Of a stretch of 64,000 nucleotides of DNA, positions 17,661-26,395 are shown piece by piece. The stretch spans positions 310,001 through 374,000 of the forward strand of contig QFPN01000002.1 in NCBI GenBank assembly GCA_003241695.1. The letters are read 5' to 3'. This DNA comes from Ancylobacter novellus. Its GTDB lineage: Bacteria; Pseudomonadota; Alphaproteobacteria; Rhizobiales; Methylopilaceae. The notes beneath the pieces are model-generated. The model saw nothing but the letters and a program-made list of their open reading frames with translations. It was not told where the DNA came from and searched no databases. Every line of letters starts with the position of its first letter. The stretch's first letter is position 1. The position numbers were made by a program, and so were the translations under genes.

Positions 17661-18188
17661 ATGCGTCGCCTGATCCTGTTCCGCCACGCCAAGTCCGACT
17701 GGTCGCAGGAGGAGCTGGCGGACCACGATCGTCCGCTCGCGGAGCGCGGCCGACGCGCGGCGGGACCGATGGGCGCATGGCTCGCGGGAAGGGGATTCAG
17801 GCCGGATCTGGTGCTGTGCTCGACCGCGCGGCGGGCGCGCGCCACCTGGGAGCTCGCCAAGGCTGCTTTCTCGCCGTCCCCGAAGGCGAAATTCGACGCG
17901 GACATCTACCACGCATCCCCCGACGCGCTTCTCCAGACGGTGAAGGCGACGCCGGCCAACATTCAGACGTTGATGATCGTGGGCCATAATCCCGGCCTCG
18001 AACAGTTCGTGGAACTACTTGCGTCCAAAGGCGACCCCGAGGCGCGCCGGACGCTGTCCGCGAAGTATCCGACCGGCGCGATCGCCGTCCTCGACTTTCC
18101 CTTCGACGACTGGGCGTCGGTGAAGTCCGGCGCCGGACGTCTCGATCGCTTCGTGACCCCGAAGACGCTCGGGATCGGCGAGGAATGA
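17661..18188 (+). CDS. SixA-like phosphohistidine phosphatase
   Basis: The product is 175 residues in the histidine phosphatase superfamily. The catalytic RHAKS motif is at residues 8-12 (LFRHAKSDW), and the second histidine is in VGHNPGLE (about residue 108). The RHxKS form is that of SixA, which in E. coli removes phosphate from the Hpt domain of ArcB. The divergent Hpt gene makes a similar role here plausible. The ATG has AGGGAG 4 nt upstream. The stop overlaps the start of ycjX (ATGA), so the two are translationally coupled. Confidence 0.88.
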   Translation: MRRLILFRHAKSDWSQEELADHDRPLAERGRRAAGPMGAWLAGRGFRPDLVLCSTARRARATWELAKAAFSPSPKAKFDADIYHASPDALLQTVKATPANIQTLMIVGHNPGLEQFVELLASKGDPEARRTLSAKYPTGAIAVLDFPFDDWASVKSGAGRLDRFVTPKTLGIGEE

Positions 18189-19657
18189 ACTTCGGCGGCC
18201 TCTTCGACGAAGCGCGGATCGTCGCGAGGAGCCTTGCGGAAGCGGCTTCGGGCGCGTTCGATCCGACCATCCGGCTGGGGGTCACGGGGCTGTCCCGCGC
18301 GGGCAAGACCGTGTTCCTCACCGCGCTGGTCCAGGCGCTGGTCAACGGCGGCCGGCTGCCGGCCTTCCGGGCCTATGCGGAAGGCCGCATCGCCGGCGCG
18401 AAGCTCGCCCCCCAGCCGGACGACGCGGTGCCGCGTTTCGAGGTCGAGAGCCATTTTCGCGCGCTGACCGGCCCCGACCGGCACTGGCCAGAGTCGACCC
18501 GGCGCATCTCCGAACTGCGCGTGGTGGTCGACTTCGAGGCGAAGGGCTTTCTCGCCGGCTCCCGCTCGCAGCGGCGGCTGACGCTCGACATCGTCGACTA
18601 TCCCGGCGAGTGGCTGCTCGATCTCGCGCTGCTGGGCCAGGATTTTCGCGAGTGGTCGCGACGGACGCTCGCCTCCAGCGAGGCCCCTACGCGGGCGCCG
18701 ATCGCGAAGGACTGGCGCTCCCATCTCGCGACCCTCGATCCGCTCGCGGCCGAGAACGAGCACGAGGCGCGCGTCGCCGCGGGCCTGTTCGCCGGCTATC
18801 TGAAGGCGGGGCGCGACGACCGCGTCGCATTGTCCACCCTGCCGCCCGGCCGCTTCCTGATGCCCGGCGACCTCGAGGGCAGCCCCGCGCTCACCTTCGC
18901 GCCGCTCGACCTGCCGGCCGAGGGCGACGCTCCGTCCGGGTCGCTCTGGGCCATGATGGAGCGCCGCTACGAGGCCTATCGCTCGCATGTCGTGAAGCCC
19001 TTCTTCCGCGACCACTTCTCGCGGCTCGACCGGCAGGTGGTGCTGGTCGACGCGCTCGCGGCGCTCAACGCCGGACCCGAGGCGGTGGCCGACCTCGAAA
19101 ATGCGCTCGCCGACGTGCTTTCGGCCTTCCGGCACGGGCGGAATTCGTGGCTGTCGTCGCTGTTCCGGCCGCGCGTGGACCGGTTGCTGTTCGCCGCCAC
19201 CAAGGCCGATCATCTGCATCACACCAGCCACGACCGGCTGGAGGCGATCCTTCGCCGGCTGGTCGGCCGCGCGATCGAGCGGGCGGAGTTCGGCGGCGCC
19301 GCCGTCGACGTCGTGGCGCTCGCGGCGGTGCGCGCGACGCGCGAGGCGACCGCCCGTCAGGGGCGGCAGGAGCTTCCGGTCATCGTCGGCGTGCCCGAGA
19401 AGGGCGAGCGCGCCAACGGCCAGGTCTTCGACGGCGAGGAGGAGATCGCGGTGTTTCCCGGCGACCTGCCCGAGGACCCCGACGTCGCGCTGCGCGCCGG
19501 CGGCTATCGCGGCCTGTCTGCGAACGAGGAGGGCGCGGACCTCCGCTTCGTGAAGTTCCGCCCGCCGAAGCTGGTGACGACGGACCGGCCTCCCCAGCTT
19601 CCCCACATCCGGCTCGACCGGTCGCTCGAGTTCCTGATCGGAGACGCGCTGGCGTGA
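18185..19657 (+). CDS. ycjX: YcjX-like P-loop protein (DUF463)
   Basis: The product is 490 residues, the size of YcjX/DUF463 proteins, which are predicted GTP-binding proteins of unknown role. The Walker A loop is GLSRAGKT (about residues 35-42). DIVDYPGEWLLDL (about 139-151) is the family block at the Walker B/switch region. TKADHLHH resembles the TKxD base-specificity motif. It overlaps sixA by 4 bp and is followed 379 bp later by the ycjF homologue, the same pairing as in E. coli, where the two are linked to envelope stress. Function is unproven. Confidence 0.9.
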   Translation: MNFGGLFDEARIVARSLAEAASGAFDPTIRLGVTGLSRAGKTVFLTALVQALVNGGRLPAFRAYAEGRIAGAKLAPQPDDAVPRFEVESHFRALTGPDRHWPESTRRISELRVVVDFEAKGFLAGSRSQRRLTLDIVDYPGEWLLDLALLGQDFREWSRRTLASSEAPTRAPIAKDWRSHLATLDPLAAENEHEARVAAGLFAGYLKAGRDDRVALSTLPPGRFLMPGDLEGSPALTFAPLDLPAEGDAPSGSLWAMMERRYEAYRSHVVKPFFRDHFSRLDRQVVLVDALAALNAGPEAVADLENALADVLSAFRHGRNSWLSSLFRPRVDRLLFAATKADHLHHTSHDRLEAILRRLVGRAIERAEFGGAAVDVVALAAVRATREATARQGRQELPVIVGVPEKGERANGQVFDGEEEIAVFPGDLPEDPDVALRAGGYRGLSANEEGADLRFVKFRPPKLVTTDRPPQLPHIRLDRSLEFLIGDALA

Positions 19658-20036
19658 AGGAATGGAGAAAAACGGCGAGGTCGACGTGCGTTCGAACGAG
19701 CGCGACGTCTCCGCTCCCCAGAGGGGCAGGGAAGCCGCATATGACGCGACGCCGATCACCCCTTCTCCCGTTTACGGGAGAAGGTAAGGATGAGGGGACA
19801 TGGCGCTGCGGGTTTAGAACGACGGCCGTCCGCGCGGACGCGCTCCTTCTTGAAAGTCCGGCGCAGCATCCCCTCACCCTTGCCCTCTCCCGCGAGCGGG
19901 AGAGGGGAGCGGCCAAGCGCGTCGCCCTGATTTGCGCTCCCGCTCGTTTGCGTCCAGACGCGATCGCCCTGGCCGTATCGGGGAAGGGGAGCGCGGCTGC
20001 GCTTCAAAACCTGTTCGTGGAGGCCTCAGCACTCGC
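19658..20036. other. ycjX-ycjF spacer carrying an inverted-repeat element
   Basis: This 379-bp gap contains the inverted repeat annotated at 19759-19907. No gene is seen outside it. Confidence 0.6.
19759..19907. repeat. Intergenic nested inverted repeat (CTCTCCCG family)
   Basis: Two arms in inverted orientation (about 19759-19810 and 19863-19907). Each contains its own small hairpin: TTCTCCCGTTTACGGGAGAA in the left arm and CTCTCCCGCGAGCGGGAGAG in the right. The adjoining TGAGGGGA sequences pair with each other. The centre holds a further palindrome (19829-19840). Confidence 0.85.
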
Positions 20037-21059
20037 ATGACCGACGCCCCCCGCCGTCCCGCGACCTTCCGGCTGAACGATCCCTCCGTCGTGCTCGGCG
20101 CGGCCGGCGAGGAGATTTCGGCCGCGCGCGGCGTCGTCGTGACGCCGGAGCCCGACGTCTTCGACAGCCCCGAACCCGCCGCCGCGCCGGTGGAGCGCCG
20201 CCGCGGCGGCGTCACGCTCGGCGGGCTGTTCTGGGGCGCGCTCGGCGGTCTCGCGAGCCTCGCGGCCGGCCTCTGGGCGACGCGGGTCGTCGAGGACACC
20301 TTCGCGCGCTCCGACTGGCTCGGCTGGCTCGCGCTCGGCCTCGCGGGCCTCGCAGGCCTCGCCGGCCTCGGGATCGTGGCGCGCGAGGCCTTCGGACTGA
20401 TGCGCCTCGGCAAGATCGAGGCGCTGAGGACGGCCGCCGACGAGGCCCATGCGGCCGACGACGACGCCAAGGCGAAGAAGGTCGCGGCGGAAGTCGTCGC
20501 GCTCTACGCCGGCCGGCCCGAAACCGCGCGCGCCCGCGCGGCCGTGCAGTCACACGCCGACGAGATCATCGACGGCTCCGACCGGCTGAAGATCGTCGAG
20601 CGCGAGATGCTGTCCGCGCTCGACCGCGAGGCGACGCGCGCGATCGCGGGCGCGTCGAAGCGCGTCTCCGTCGTCACCGCCGTCTCGCCGCGCGCGATCG
20701 TCGACCTCGGCTTCGTGCTGGTCGAATCCATGCGGCTGATCCGCCGGATCGGCATGATCTACGGCGGCCGTCCGGGGACGCTCGGCTTCCTGAAGCTCGC
20801 CCGCCACGTGCTCGCGCATCTCGCGGTCACCGGCGGCATGGGCGTGGGCGACGGCCTGCTCGAACAGGTGCTCGGCCACGGCCTCGCGGCCAAGCTCTCG
20901 GCGCGGCTGGGGGAGGGGGTGCTGAACGGCCTCCTCACCGCCCGCGTCGGCCTCGCGGCCATGGCGGTCTGCCGTCCGCTGCCCTTCGTCGACCGCCGCC
21001 CGCCGACCGTGCGGGAGGTGGCCGGCAACCTGTTCGAGACGACGCCGAAGCCGCGCTGA
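20037..21059 (+). CDS. ycjF: YcjF-like membrane protein (TIGR01620, DUF697)
   Basis: The product is 340 residues. Two membrane helices are visible (GLFWGALGGLASLAAGLWA and WLALGLAGLAGLAGLGIV, about residues 60-115). A DUF697-type C-terminal region follows (around FLKLARHVLAHLAVTGGMG), also hydrophobic. This matches YcjF/TIGR01620 proteins, partners of YcjX. The ATG at 20037 is 13 nt from GGAGG, a little far; upstream sequence lies within a repeat element and is not coding. Confidence 0.87.
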   Translation: MTDAPRRPATFRLNDPSVVLGAAGEEISAARGVVVTPEPDVFDSPEPAAAPVERRRGGVTLGGLFWGALGGLASLAAGLWATRVVEDTFARSDWLGWLALGLAGLAGLAGLGIVAREAFGLMRLGKIEALRTAADEAHAADDDAKAKKVAAEVVALYAGRPETARARAAVQSHADEIIDGSDRLKIVEREMLSALDREATRAIAGASKRVSVVTAVSPRAIVDLGFVLVESMRLIRRIGMIYGGRPGTLGFLKLARHVLAHLAVTGGMGVGDGLLEQVLGHGLAAKLSARLGEGVLNGLLTARVGLAAMAVCRPLPFVDRRPPTVREVAGNLFETTPKPR

Positions 21060-21118
21060 CGGGCCGCCGGACGTCGCGCGGCTGTCCTCGGCCCCTCCGC
21101 CGTCAAGCGCCTGCCGCC

Positions 21119-21363
21119 GTCATGCCCGCGCCGACGCGAGGCCTCAGCGACACGTCCGCGACGCGTCCGCTCCCTCCCCCCTGTGGGGAGGGTAAGGGTG
21201 GGGGTGGCTCAGAACAGCGCCCCAGGCGACGGCGTAGCGCGCGGCCTCGCCGTCCATGCCTGATCCGGAACCACCCCCACCCCCGACCCCTCCCCACAAG
21301 GGGGAGGGGGGAAGAAGCGCCGGACGGCTTTTCGTGAAGCGCCCTCGTCTGTGCGGGCATGAC
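21119..21363. repeat. 245-bp nested inverted-repeat element, copy 1
   Basis: The outer arms begin GTCATGCCCGC and end GCGGGCATGAC. Inside is a second inverted pair, a C-rich block with TGTGGGGAGGG and GGGTGGGGGTGG (21170-21210) against its complement (21267-21311). A second copy with the same order and size is at 23198-23443. This copy lies between convergent ycjF and aroC and fills most of the 350-bp gap between them; no gene is seen in that gap. Confidence 0.88.
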
Positions 21364-21409
21364 GGCCGTTTGGTCCGCCTGAGCGCGGTCTTGGACGGAC
21401 CCCGTCCCC

Positions 21410-22495
21410 TCAGCCGTTCTGGCCGCGGTGGCGCAGCGCGTGGTCGGCGAGCACGAGCGCCATCATGGCCTCGCCCACCGGCACCGCGCGGATGCCGACG
21501 CAGGGGTCGTGGCGGCCCTTGGTCGAGACGTCGACCTCCTCGCCGTCGGCGTCGATCGAGCGGCGCGGCGTGAGGATCGACGAGGTCGGCTTCACCGCGA
21601 AGCGCGCCACCACGGGCTGGCCGGTCGAGATGCCGCCGAGCACGCCGCCCGCATGGTTCGACAGAAACACGGGACGTCCGTCCGCGCCGACGCGCATCTC
21701 GTCGGCGTTGTCCTCGCCCGAGAGCTTCGCCGCGCCGAAGCCGTCGCCGATCTCGACGCCCTTCACCGCGTTGATGCTCATCATCGCGGCCGCAAGGTCG
21801 GAATCGAGCTTGCCGTAGACCGGCGCGCCGAGGCCGACGGGCACGCCCTCGGCCACGATCTCGATCACGGCGCCGATCGAGGAGCCGGACTTCCGCACGC
21901 CGTCGAGGTAGCCCTCCATCTCCTTCGCCGCGACGGGGTCCGGGCAGAAGAAGGGGTTGCGGTCGACCTCGTCCCAGTCCCAGCGCGAGCGGTCGATCCC
22001 GATCGCGCCCATGGCGACCAGCGCGCCCCGGATCGTCGCCTGCGGCAGGACCAGCCGCGCGATCGCGCCCGCCGCGACCCGGCTCGCGGTCTCGCGCGCC
22101 GAGGAGCGCCCGCCGCCGCGATGGTCGCGCAGGCCGTATTTGGCGTCATAGGCGTAGTCGGCGTGGCCCGGACGGTAGCTCGACGCGATGTTGGAATAAT
22201 CCTTAGACCGCTGGTCGACGTTGCGGATCATGAGCGCGATCGGCGTGCCCGTGGTGGTCAGCGTCCCGTCGGCGGCCTCGATCACGCCGGACAGGATCTC
22301 GACCTCGTCCGGCTCCTTGCGCTGGGTCGTGAAGCGCGACTGGCCCGGCCGGCGGCGGTCGAGCGCCGCCTGCACGTCCTCGCGGCGGAAGGTCAGCCGC
22401 GGCGGGCAGCCGTCGACCACGGCCCCGATCGCGGGTCCGTGGCTCTCGCCGAAGGTCGTGAAACGGAACAGATGGCCGAAAGAGTTGTGGGACAT
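21410..22495 (-). CDS. aroC: Chorismate synthase
   Basis: The product is 361 residues, full length. It converts 5-enolpyruvylshikimate-3-phosphate to chorismate, the last shared step of aromatic amino acid synthesis, with reduced FMN as cofactor. Family signatures are visible: FGESHGPAIG near the start, DHRGGGRSSARETASRVAAG in the middle, and MRVGADGRPVFLSNHAGG later. The gene stands alone, divergent from the exonuclease gene, and no strong ribosome binding site precedes the ATG. Confidence 0.98.
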   Translation of the reverse strand: MSHNSFGHLFRFTTFGESHGPAIGAVVDGCPPRLTFRREDVQAALDRRRPGQSRFTTQRKEPDEVEILSGVIEAADGTLTTTGTPIALMIRNVDQRSKDYSNIASSYRPGHADYAYDAKYGLRDHRGGGRSSARETASRVAAGAIARLVLPQATIRGALVAMGAIGIDRSRWDWDEVDRNPFFCPDPVAAKEMEGYLDGVRKSGSSIGAVIEIVAEGVPVGLGAPVYGKLDSDLAAAMMSINAVKGVEIGDGFGAAKLSGEDNADEMRVGADGRPVFLSNHAGGVLGGISTGQPVVARFAVKPTSSILTPRRSIDADGEEVDVSTKGRHDPCVGIRAVPVGEAMMALVLADHALRHRGQNG

Positions 22496-22626
22496 GGGGG
22501 CGAGCCTATGCCACGGGCCGCTTTTTCGCGAAAGCGCGCTGGCGGGCGCCGCCGCGATTGCGTAGGAGTCTTAACGCGCCGCATTTCAGCCTCACCTCCT
22601 AAGATTCCGGATCGCTTAACCTCTCC

Positions 22627-23160
22627 ATGTCGACGCCTCTTGAAGCCATCGCCGCCGGCGAGACGCCGTATGTGTTCTTCGATCTCGAAACCACGGGGCT
22701 GACCCCGAAGCGGGACCGGATCATCGAGATCGCGGCGCTGCGATTCGATCGCGCGAGCGGCGAGCTCGACAGCTTCCAGACGCTGGTGAAGCCCGACCGG
22801 GCGATTCCCGCCTTCGTCCGGGCGATGACCGGCCTCGACGACGCGGCCTTCGCGGACGCGCCGGAGGCCGGCAAGGCGCTCGCGGACTTCTTCGCCTTCG
22901 TGGGCGACGACCCGCTGGTCGCCTACAACATCGGCTTCGACCACGCCTTCCTCTCGGCCGAGGCCGAGCGCGAGGGGCTCACAGCCCCGCCCACGACCGT
23001 CTGCGCCATGCGCTTCGCCCAGGCGCGGGTGAAGGACGTGCCGAACCATCGTCTCGAAACCATCGCCAAGGCGCTGGAATGCCCGCGTCCCCGCGCGCGC
23101 CGCGCGATGGAGGACTGCCTGACGGGCCTCACCGTGTTCGAGAAGACGCTGGAGCTCTGA
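22627..23160 (+). CDS. DnaQ-like 3'-5' exonuclease fold protein lacking the catalytic His
   Basis: The product is 177 residues with the DEDD exonuclease fold. The first motif is FFDLETTG (D19, E21), the second is NIGFDHAFL (D105), and the last has the acidic residue in RRAMEDC (D163). In DEDDh enzymes a histidine stands five residues before this Asp; here that position is Arg (R158), read directly from CGC in the DNA. The protein may therefore be a weak nuclease or may have another role. It is a stand-alone domain, unlike a full Pol III epsilon subunit. It is divergent from aroC. Confidence 0.85.
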   Translation: MSTPLEAIAAGETPYVFFDLETTGLTPKRDRIIEIAALRFDRASGELDSFQTLVKPDRAIPAFVRAMTGLDDAAFADAPEAGKALADFFAFVGDDPLVAYNIGFDHAFLSAEAEREGLTAPPTTVCAMRFAQARVKDVPNHRLETIAKALECPRPRARRAMEDCLTGLTVFEKTLEL

Positions 23161-23197
23161 CGCCCTCCCGGAAAGCCGCGTTCGGCCCGTAATCAAG

Positions 23198-23443
23198 GCC
23201 ATCACGCCCGCGCCTGTGAAGCCTCCGCGAAACGCCCGCGACCTTTCCGCTCCCCCCCCCCTTGTGGGGAGGGTGAGGGTGGGGGTGGTCCAGGATGGAT
23301 CTCCGAGCGTCGGCGTAGGGCGGTTTCACCCGCTCCGCTCTTTTCTGAACCACCCCCACCCCCGACCCCTCCCCACAAGGGGGAGGGGAGAAGAGCGCCT
23401 CCCGCCAATTCGCGGAGGCCTCTCGCAGACGCGGGCGCGACGG
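23198..23443. repeat. 245-bp nested inverted-repeat element, copy 2
   Basis: Same plan and size as 21119-21363: degenerate outer arms (ATCACGCCCGCG at the left, CGCGGGCGCGAC at the right) and well-kept inner arms (about 23250-23291 and 23346-23391). It fills the 323-bp gap between the convergent exonuclease and esterase genes, where no other feature is seen. Confidence 0.88.
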
Positions 23444-23483
23444 CTCGTATCGCCCGCCGAAAGCGCCCCGGCGCCCGCGGCTG

Positions 23484-24479
23484 TCACCGTCCCGCGACGG
23501 GGGCTCCGACCAGATCGGGATTCGCGCCCGCCACCTCCTTCGGCTCGGCCGCCCCGCAGGTCGCGTCGAGCTTCGGCCCCAGCCATTTGAGCGCCGGACC
23601 CAGCTCGCGGCGCCACAGCGCCCATTCGTGCCGGCCGGCCACGATCCTCAGCGTCGAATCGGCCTTGCGCCTCAGAAAGGCGAGGTGCAACTCGGTCGTG
23701 CCCTGCACGATGCCGCCGGGATCGCGGTCCCCCGCCATCAGGTAGAAGGCCGGCTTCGGCGCCTCGCCGATCCCGAGACGGGCGGCCTTCGGGAACAGGT
23801 TCATGGCGTTGAAGCGCGCGGGCACGAACGGCTTGCCGAAGGCGCCGTCGTAAAGCCGGGCGGCGCGGCGGACGCGGTCCTTCATCGCCGGTCCGATCGG
23901 CCCCGAGATCGAGCCCGACAGGCTGATCGCCGCGCCATAGCGCTTCGGCCGGTCGAGCGCGTAGAGCAGGGCGCCGTAGCCGCCGGTCGAAAGCCCCGCC
24001 ACGGCGCGGCCCTGCCGGCAGGCGGCGGTCGGCAGCGAGGCGTCGATCGCGCGCACGAGGTCGCGGGTGAGCGCCGTCTCCATGAGGCCCGCGCCGCCGG
24101 AATCGGCGTTGTCGACGTACCAGCTGTCCCCCGCCTGCGGCATCACCACGACGGTGGGCGGAATGTCGCCGGCCGCGATCGCGCGGTCCATGGTCTCGGC
24201 GACGCGGCCGGCGTCGAGCCAGTCGGCCTCTCCGGGGCCTCCGCCATGCAGCAGGTAGAGCACGGGCCAGCGCGTGCCGGGGGCGGGCTCCGCCGCCGGC
24301 TTGTAGAGCGAATAGCGGATCGGCCGGCCAAGCGCGGGGCTCGGCGCCGTCGCCTGGCGCGTCACGACGCCGGTCGAGGGCGCGCCCGTGAGCGCGGCGC
24401 GGGCGCCGCTCAGAAGAGCCGCCGCGGCGACGGCCGCGACAGTTGCGGGAATGAGGATGCTGCGGGCAGCGAACGGCAT
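23484..24479 (-). CDS. Secreted alpha/beta-hydrolase esterase (esterase D/antigen 85-like)
   Basis: The product is 331 residues. The hydrophobic N-terminus (about residues 1-29, ending near SGARA) looks like a signal peptide. The nucleophile serine is in AGLSTGGYGALL, the acid is probably in GDRDPGG, and the histidine is in GRHEWALW, the usual order for this family. It shares the WYVDN segment, the serine block and overall length with the gene just upstream (24574-25512), so the two arose by tandem duplication. Substrate unknown. Confidence 0.85.
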   Translation of the reverse strand: MPFAARSILIPATVAAVAAAALLSGARAALTGAPSTGVVTRQATAPSPALGRPIRYSLYKPAAEPAPGTRWPVLYLLHGGGPGEADWLDAGRVAETMDRAIAAGDIPPTVVVMPQAGDSWYVDNADSGGAGLMETALTRDLVRAIDASLPTAACRQGRAVAGLSTGGYGALLYALDRPKRYGAAISLSGSISGPIGPAMKDRVRRAARLYDGAFGKPFVPARFNAMNLFPKAARLGIGEAPKPAFYLMAGDRDPGGIVQGTTELHLAFLRRKADSTLRIVAGRHEWALWRRELGPALKWLGPKLDATCGAAEPKEVAGANPDLVGAPVAGR

Positions 24480-24573
24480 GGGCGCGCACTCGCGAGGATT
24501 GCGGCGGAGGTCCGCCTAAGAGAAACCTAATCCTCGCGGTTGCGTTGCACAAAGCGGAAATTTGTTGCGGAGT

Positions 24574-25512
24574 TTAGCGGCTTGGCGCCGCTCCTGCGAC
24601 CGCCCGTCCGCAGGTCGGGTCGAGCCTCGGACCGAGCCAGCCGAGCGCGTCGGAAAGCTGCGCGCGCCACGTCGGCCAGTCATGCTGGCCGGGGCCGATG
24701 CGCAGCGTCGAATCGAGCCCGGCGCGGAGCGCCTCGACATGAAGCCGCGTCGTGCTCTGGAGCAGGCCGCCGCGGTCGCGGTCGCCCGCCGCGAGATAGA
24801 GCGCAGGCTTGCGCGCCCCGAGGCCGCGCAGCGGCTCGAGCTTTGCGAACAGGGTGTTCTCGTTGAAGCGGCGCCGATCCATCGGCGTGCCGAAGGCGCC
24901 GTCGTAGAACGCGTCGGCGCGGTCGAGCCGCTCCGTCTCCGCCCGCCCGATCGGCGGCGCGATCGCGCCCGAGAAGCTCATCGCGGCGACATAGAGGTCG
25001 GGCCGTTCGAAGCCGTACAGCGCGGCGCCGTAGCCGCCCATCGAAAGCCCGCCGATCGCCCGGCCCTCGCGGCAGGCCGCGGTCGGATAGCGCTCGTCGA
25101 TCGCCGCGACGACGTCGTGCGTGAGCGCGGTCATGACCGCGCCGGCGCCGCCGGGATCGGGATTGTCGACGTACCAGCTGTAAGGCGCCGACAGCGTGAC
25201 GATCAGGCTAGGCGGGATGTCGCCTTCCGCGACCGCGCGGTCCACCACCTCGTAGACATAGCCCTGGTCGAGCCAGTCGGACGTGCTCGGCCGGCCTTCG
25301 AGCAGATAGACGACCGGCCAGCGCGCGCCCGCCGGCGGGGCCGCGGGCGGCCGGTAGACGTTGAAGGCGACGTCGCGCCCGAGCGCGGGGCTGAAGATCG
25401 TTTCGTTGCGCTCGATCGTCCCGAAGCCCTGCGCCGCGGCGGGGAGGGCGGACAGCGCGACGGCGGCGAGGCCTGCCAGAAAGCTCTTCAGTCGCAATCG
25501 ATCTCGCTCCAT
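24574..25512 (-). CDS. Secreted alpha/beta-hydrolase esterase, tandem paralogue
   Basis: The product is 312 residues. The signal peptide ends near ALPAAAQG (about residue 28). Ser is in GGLSMGGYG, Asp in GDRDRGG and His in GQHDWPTW. It lies 94 bp upstream of its paralogue in the same orientation, so the pair may be co-transcribed. The ATG at 25512 follows GGAAGG at 9 nt and gives a clean signal peptide; a longer frame to 25575 does not. Confidence 0.86.
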   Translation of the reverse strand: MERDRLRLKSFLAGLAAVALSALPAAAQGFGTIERNETIFSPALGRDVAFNVYRPPAAPPAGARWPVVYLLEGRPSTSDWLDQGYVYEVVDRAVAEGDIPPSLIVTLSAPYSWYVDNPDPGGAGAVMTALTHDVVAAIDERYPTAACREGRAIGGLSMGGYGAALYGFERPDLYVAAMSFSGAIAPPIGRAETERLDRADAFYDGAFGTPMDRRRFNENTLFAKLEPLRGLGARKPALYLAAGDRDRGGLLQSTTRLHVEALRAGLDSTLRIGPGQHDWPTWRAQLSDALGWLGPRLDPTCGRAVAGAAPSR

Positions 25513-25720
25513 CGGCGCGGACCTTCCGCCGTCGCCCGGATGCGGTTCTAGGGTGGAAAGGCGCGTCGGCCGCAACGCCTCGCGATCACGCCTGCGCGAG
25601 ACGCGCAGGAAAAGGGCGGAGGAGATCCGTGGCGGCGGCTCGCCCCGCCGCCACGGACCCTTCGGAACCCGAGCTGTGCGCCGGACCCCGAACTTTTAGC
25701 CCGGCGTCTGCGGGAGACGC

Positions 25721-26023
25721 TTACTTGGCGTCCTTGCACCAGGATGCGGAAGCCTCGCGGCAGCGCGCGGAGTAGCCTTTGGTGATCTTCTCGGCGGCGG
25801 CCCATTCTTCTTCGTCGACGCCGTTGTCGTTGTTGGCGTCCATCGCGCTGAACGTCGGCGCCGGATCCATCTTCAGCGTTCCGACCTTCTTTTCCCACTC
25901 CACGCGGCTGATGCGGCCGCTGCCGTCGGTGTCGAGCGAGTTGAAGGCCGGCCATTCCGCGGCGATCGCGGCCGTTCCCGAAAGCAGCAGCGCCGCCGCC
26001 ATCGCGACCAAGCTCTTGGTCAT
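25721..26023 (-). CDS. Secreted EF-hand protein
   Basis: The product is 100 residues. A signal peptide (about 1-22, ending AAIAA) is followed by two calcium-binding loops. The first, DTDGSGRISRVE, has ligands at positions 1, 3, 5, 9 and 12; the second, DANNDNGVDEEE, fits equally well. Two C-terminal cysteines (SARCREASASWC) could form a disulfide. It is probably a periplasmic calcium-binding protein of unknown role. The ATG has GGGAGAG upstream. It is a single gene between the esterase pair and tRNA-Leu. Confidence 0.85.
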   Translation of the reverse strand: MTKSLVAMAAALLLSGTAAIAAEWPAFNSLDTDGSGRISRVEWEKKVGTLKMDPAPTFSAMDANNDNGVDEEEWAAAEKITKGYSARCREASASWCKDAK

Positions 26024-26244
26024 TGCGTCTCTCCCAATACTTTGTTGATAAGTCGTCGCCCATTTCCGGACGACGCTCCCGCCGCCTTTTTCTGGCGACA
26101 TCGTATCGGGCGCCGAATATCGAAGATTGATCAATGGTAAAACTTCCCGATCAGCGCGGGATGAACTGGCATGCGAAAGGGTTTCGTTTTGAACGATCGT
26201 CGAAATGCGTATAAGAAACTTATGACAATAAGAGCAGTGTAAGT

Positions 26245-26329
26245 TGGTGCGGACGGCGGGACTCGAACCCGCACGCCTTGCGGCGCAAGATTTTAAGTCT
26301 CGTGCGTCTACCGGTTTCGCCACGTCCGC
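26245..26329 (-). tRNA. tRNA-Leu (anticodon UAA)
   Basis: Read on the minus strand this gives an 85-nt tRNA including an encoded CCA. The acceptor stem GCGGACG pairs with CGTCCGC. The anticodon arm has loop ACTTAAAAT with anticodon TAA. A long variable arm and the TTCGAGTCC T-loop are present, as expected of a class II leucine tRNA. Confidence 0.97.
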
Positions 26330-26395
26330 ATCAGGCTCGCTTGACCGAAAACGGCGCGGGCCGCAAGGGCGGGACCGGCGGTTCCCGCGAAACGA

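Noticed and set aside
17963..19759. 598-codon minus-strand open frame opposite ycjX
   Set aside because: YcjX on the plus strand has clear P-loop and family motifs; the antisense translation is low-complexity and Arg-rich.
26245..26329. tRNA-Leu as a possible integration site for a mobile element
   Set aside because: No integrase gene or direct repeat of the tRNA 3' end is present nearby; the same holds for the other two tRNAs.
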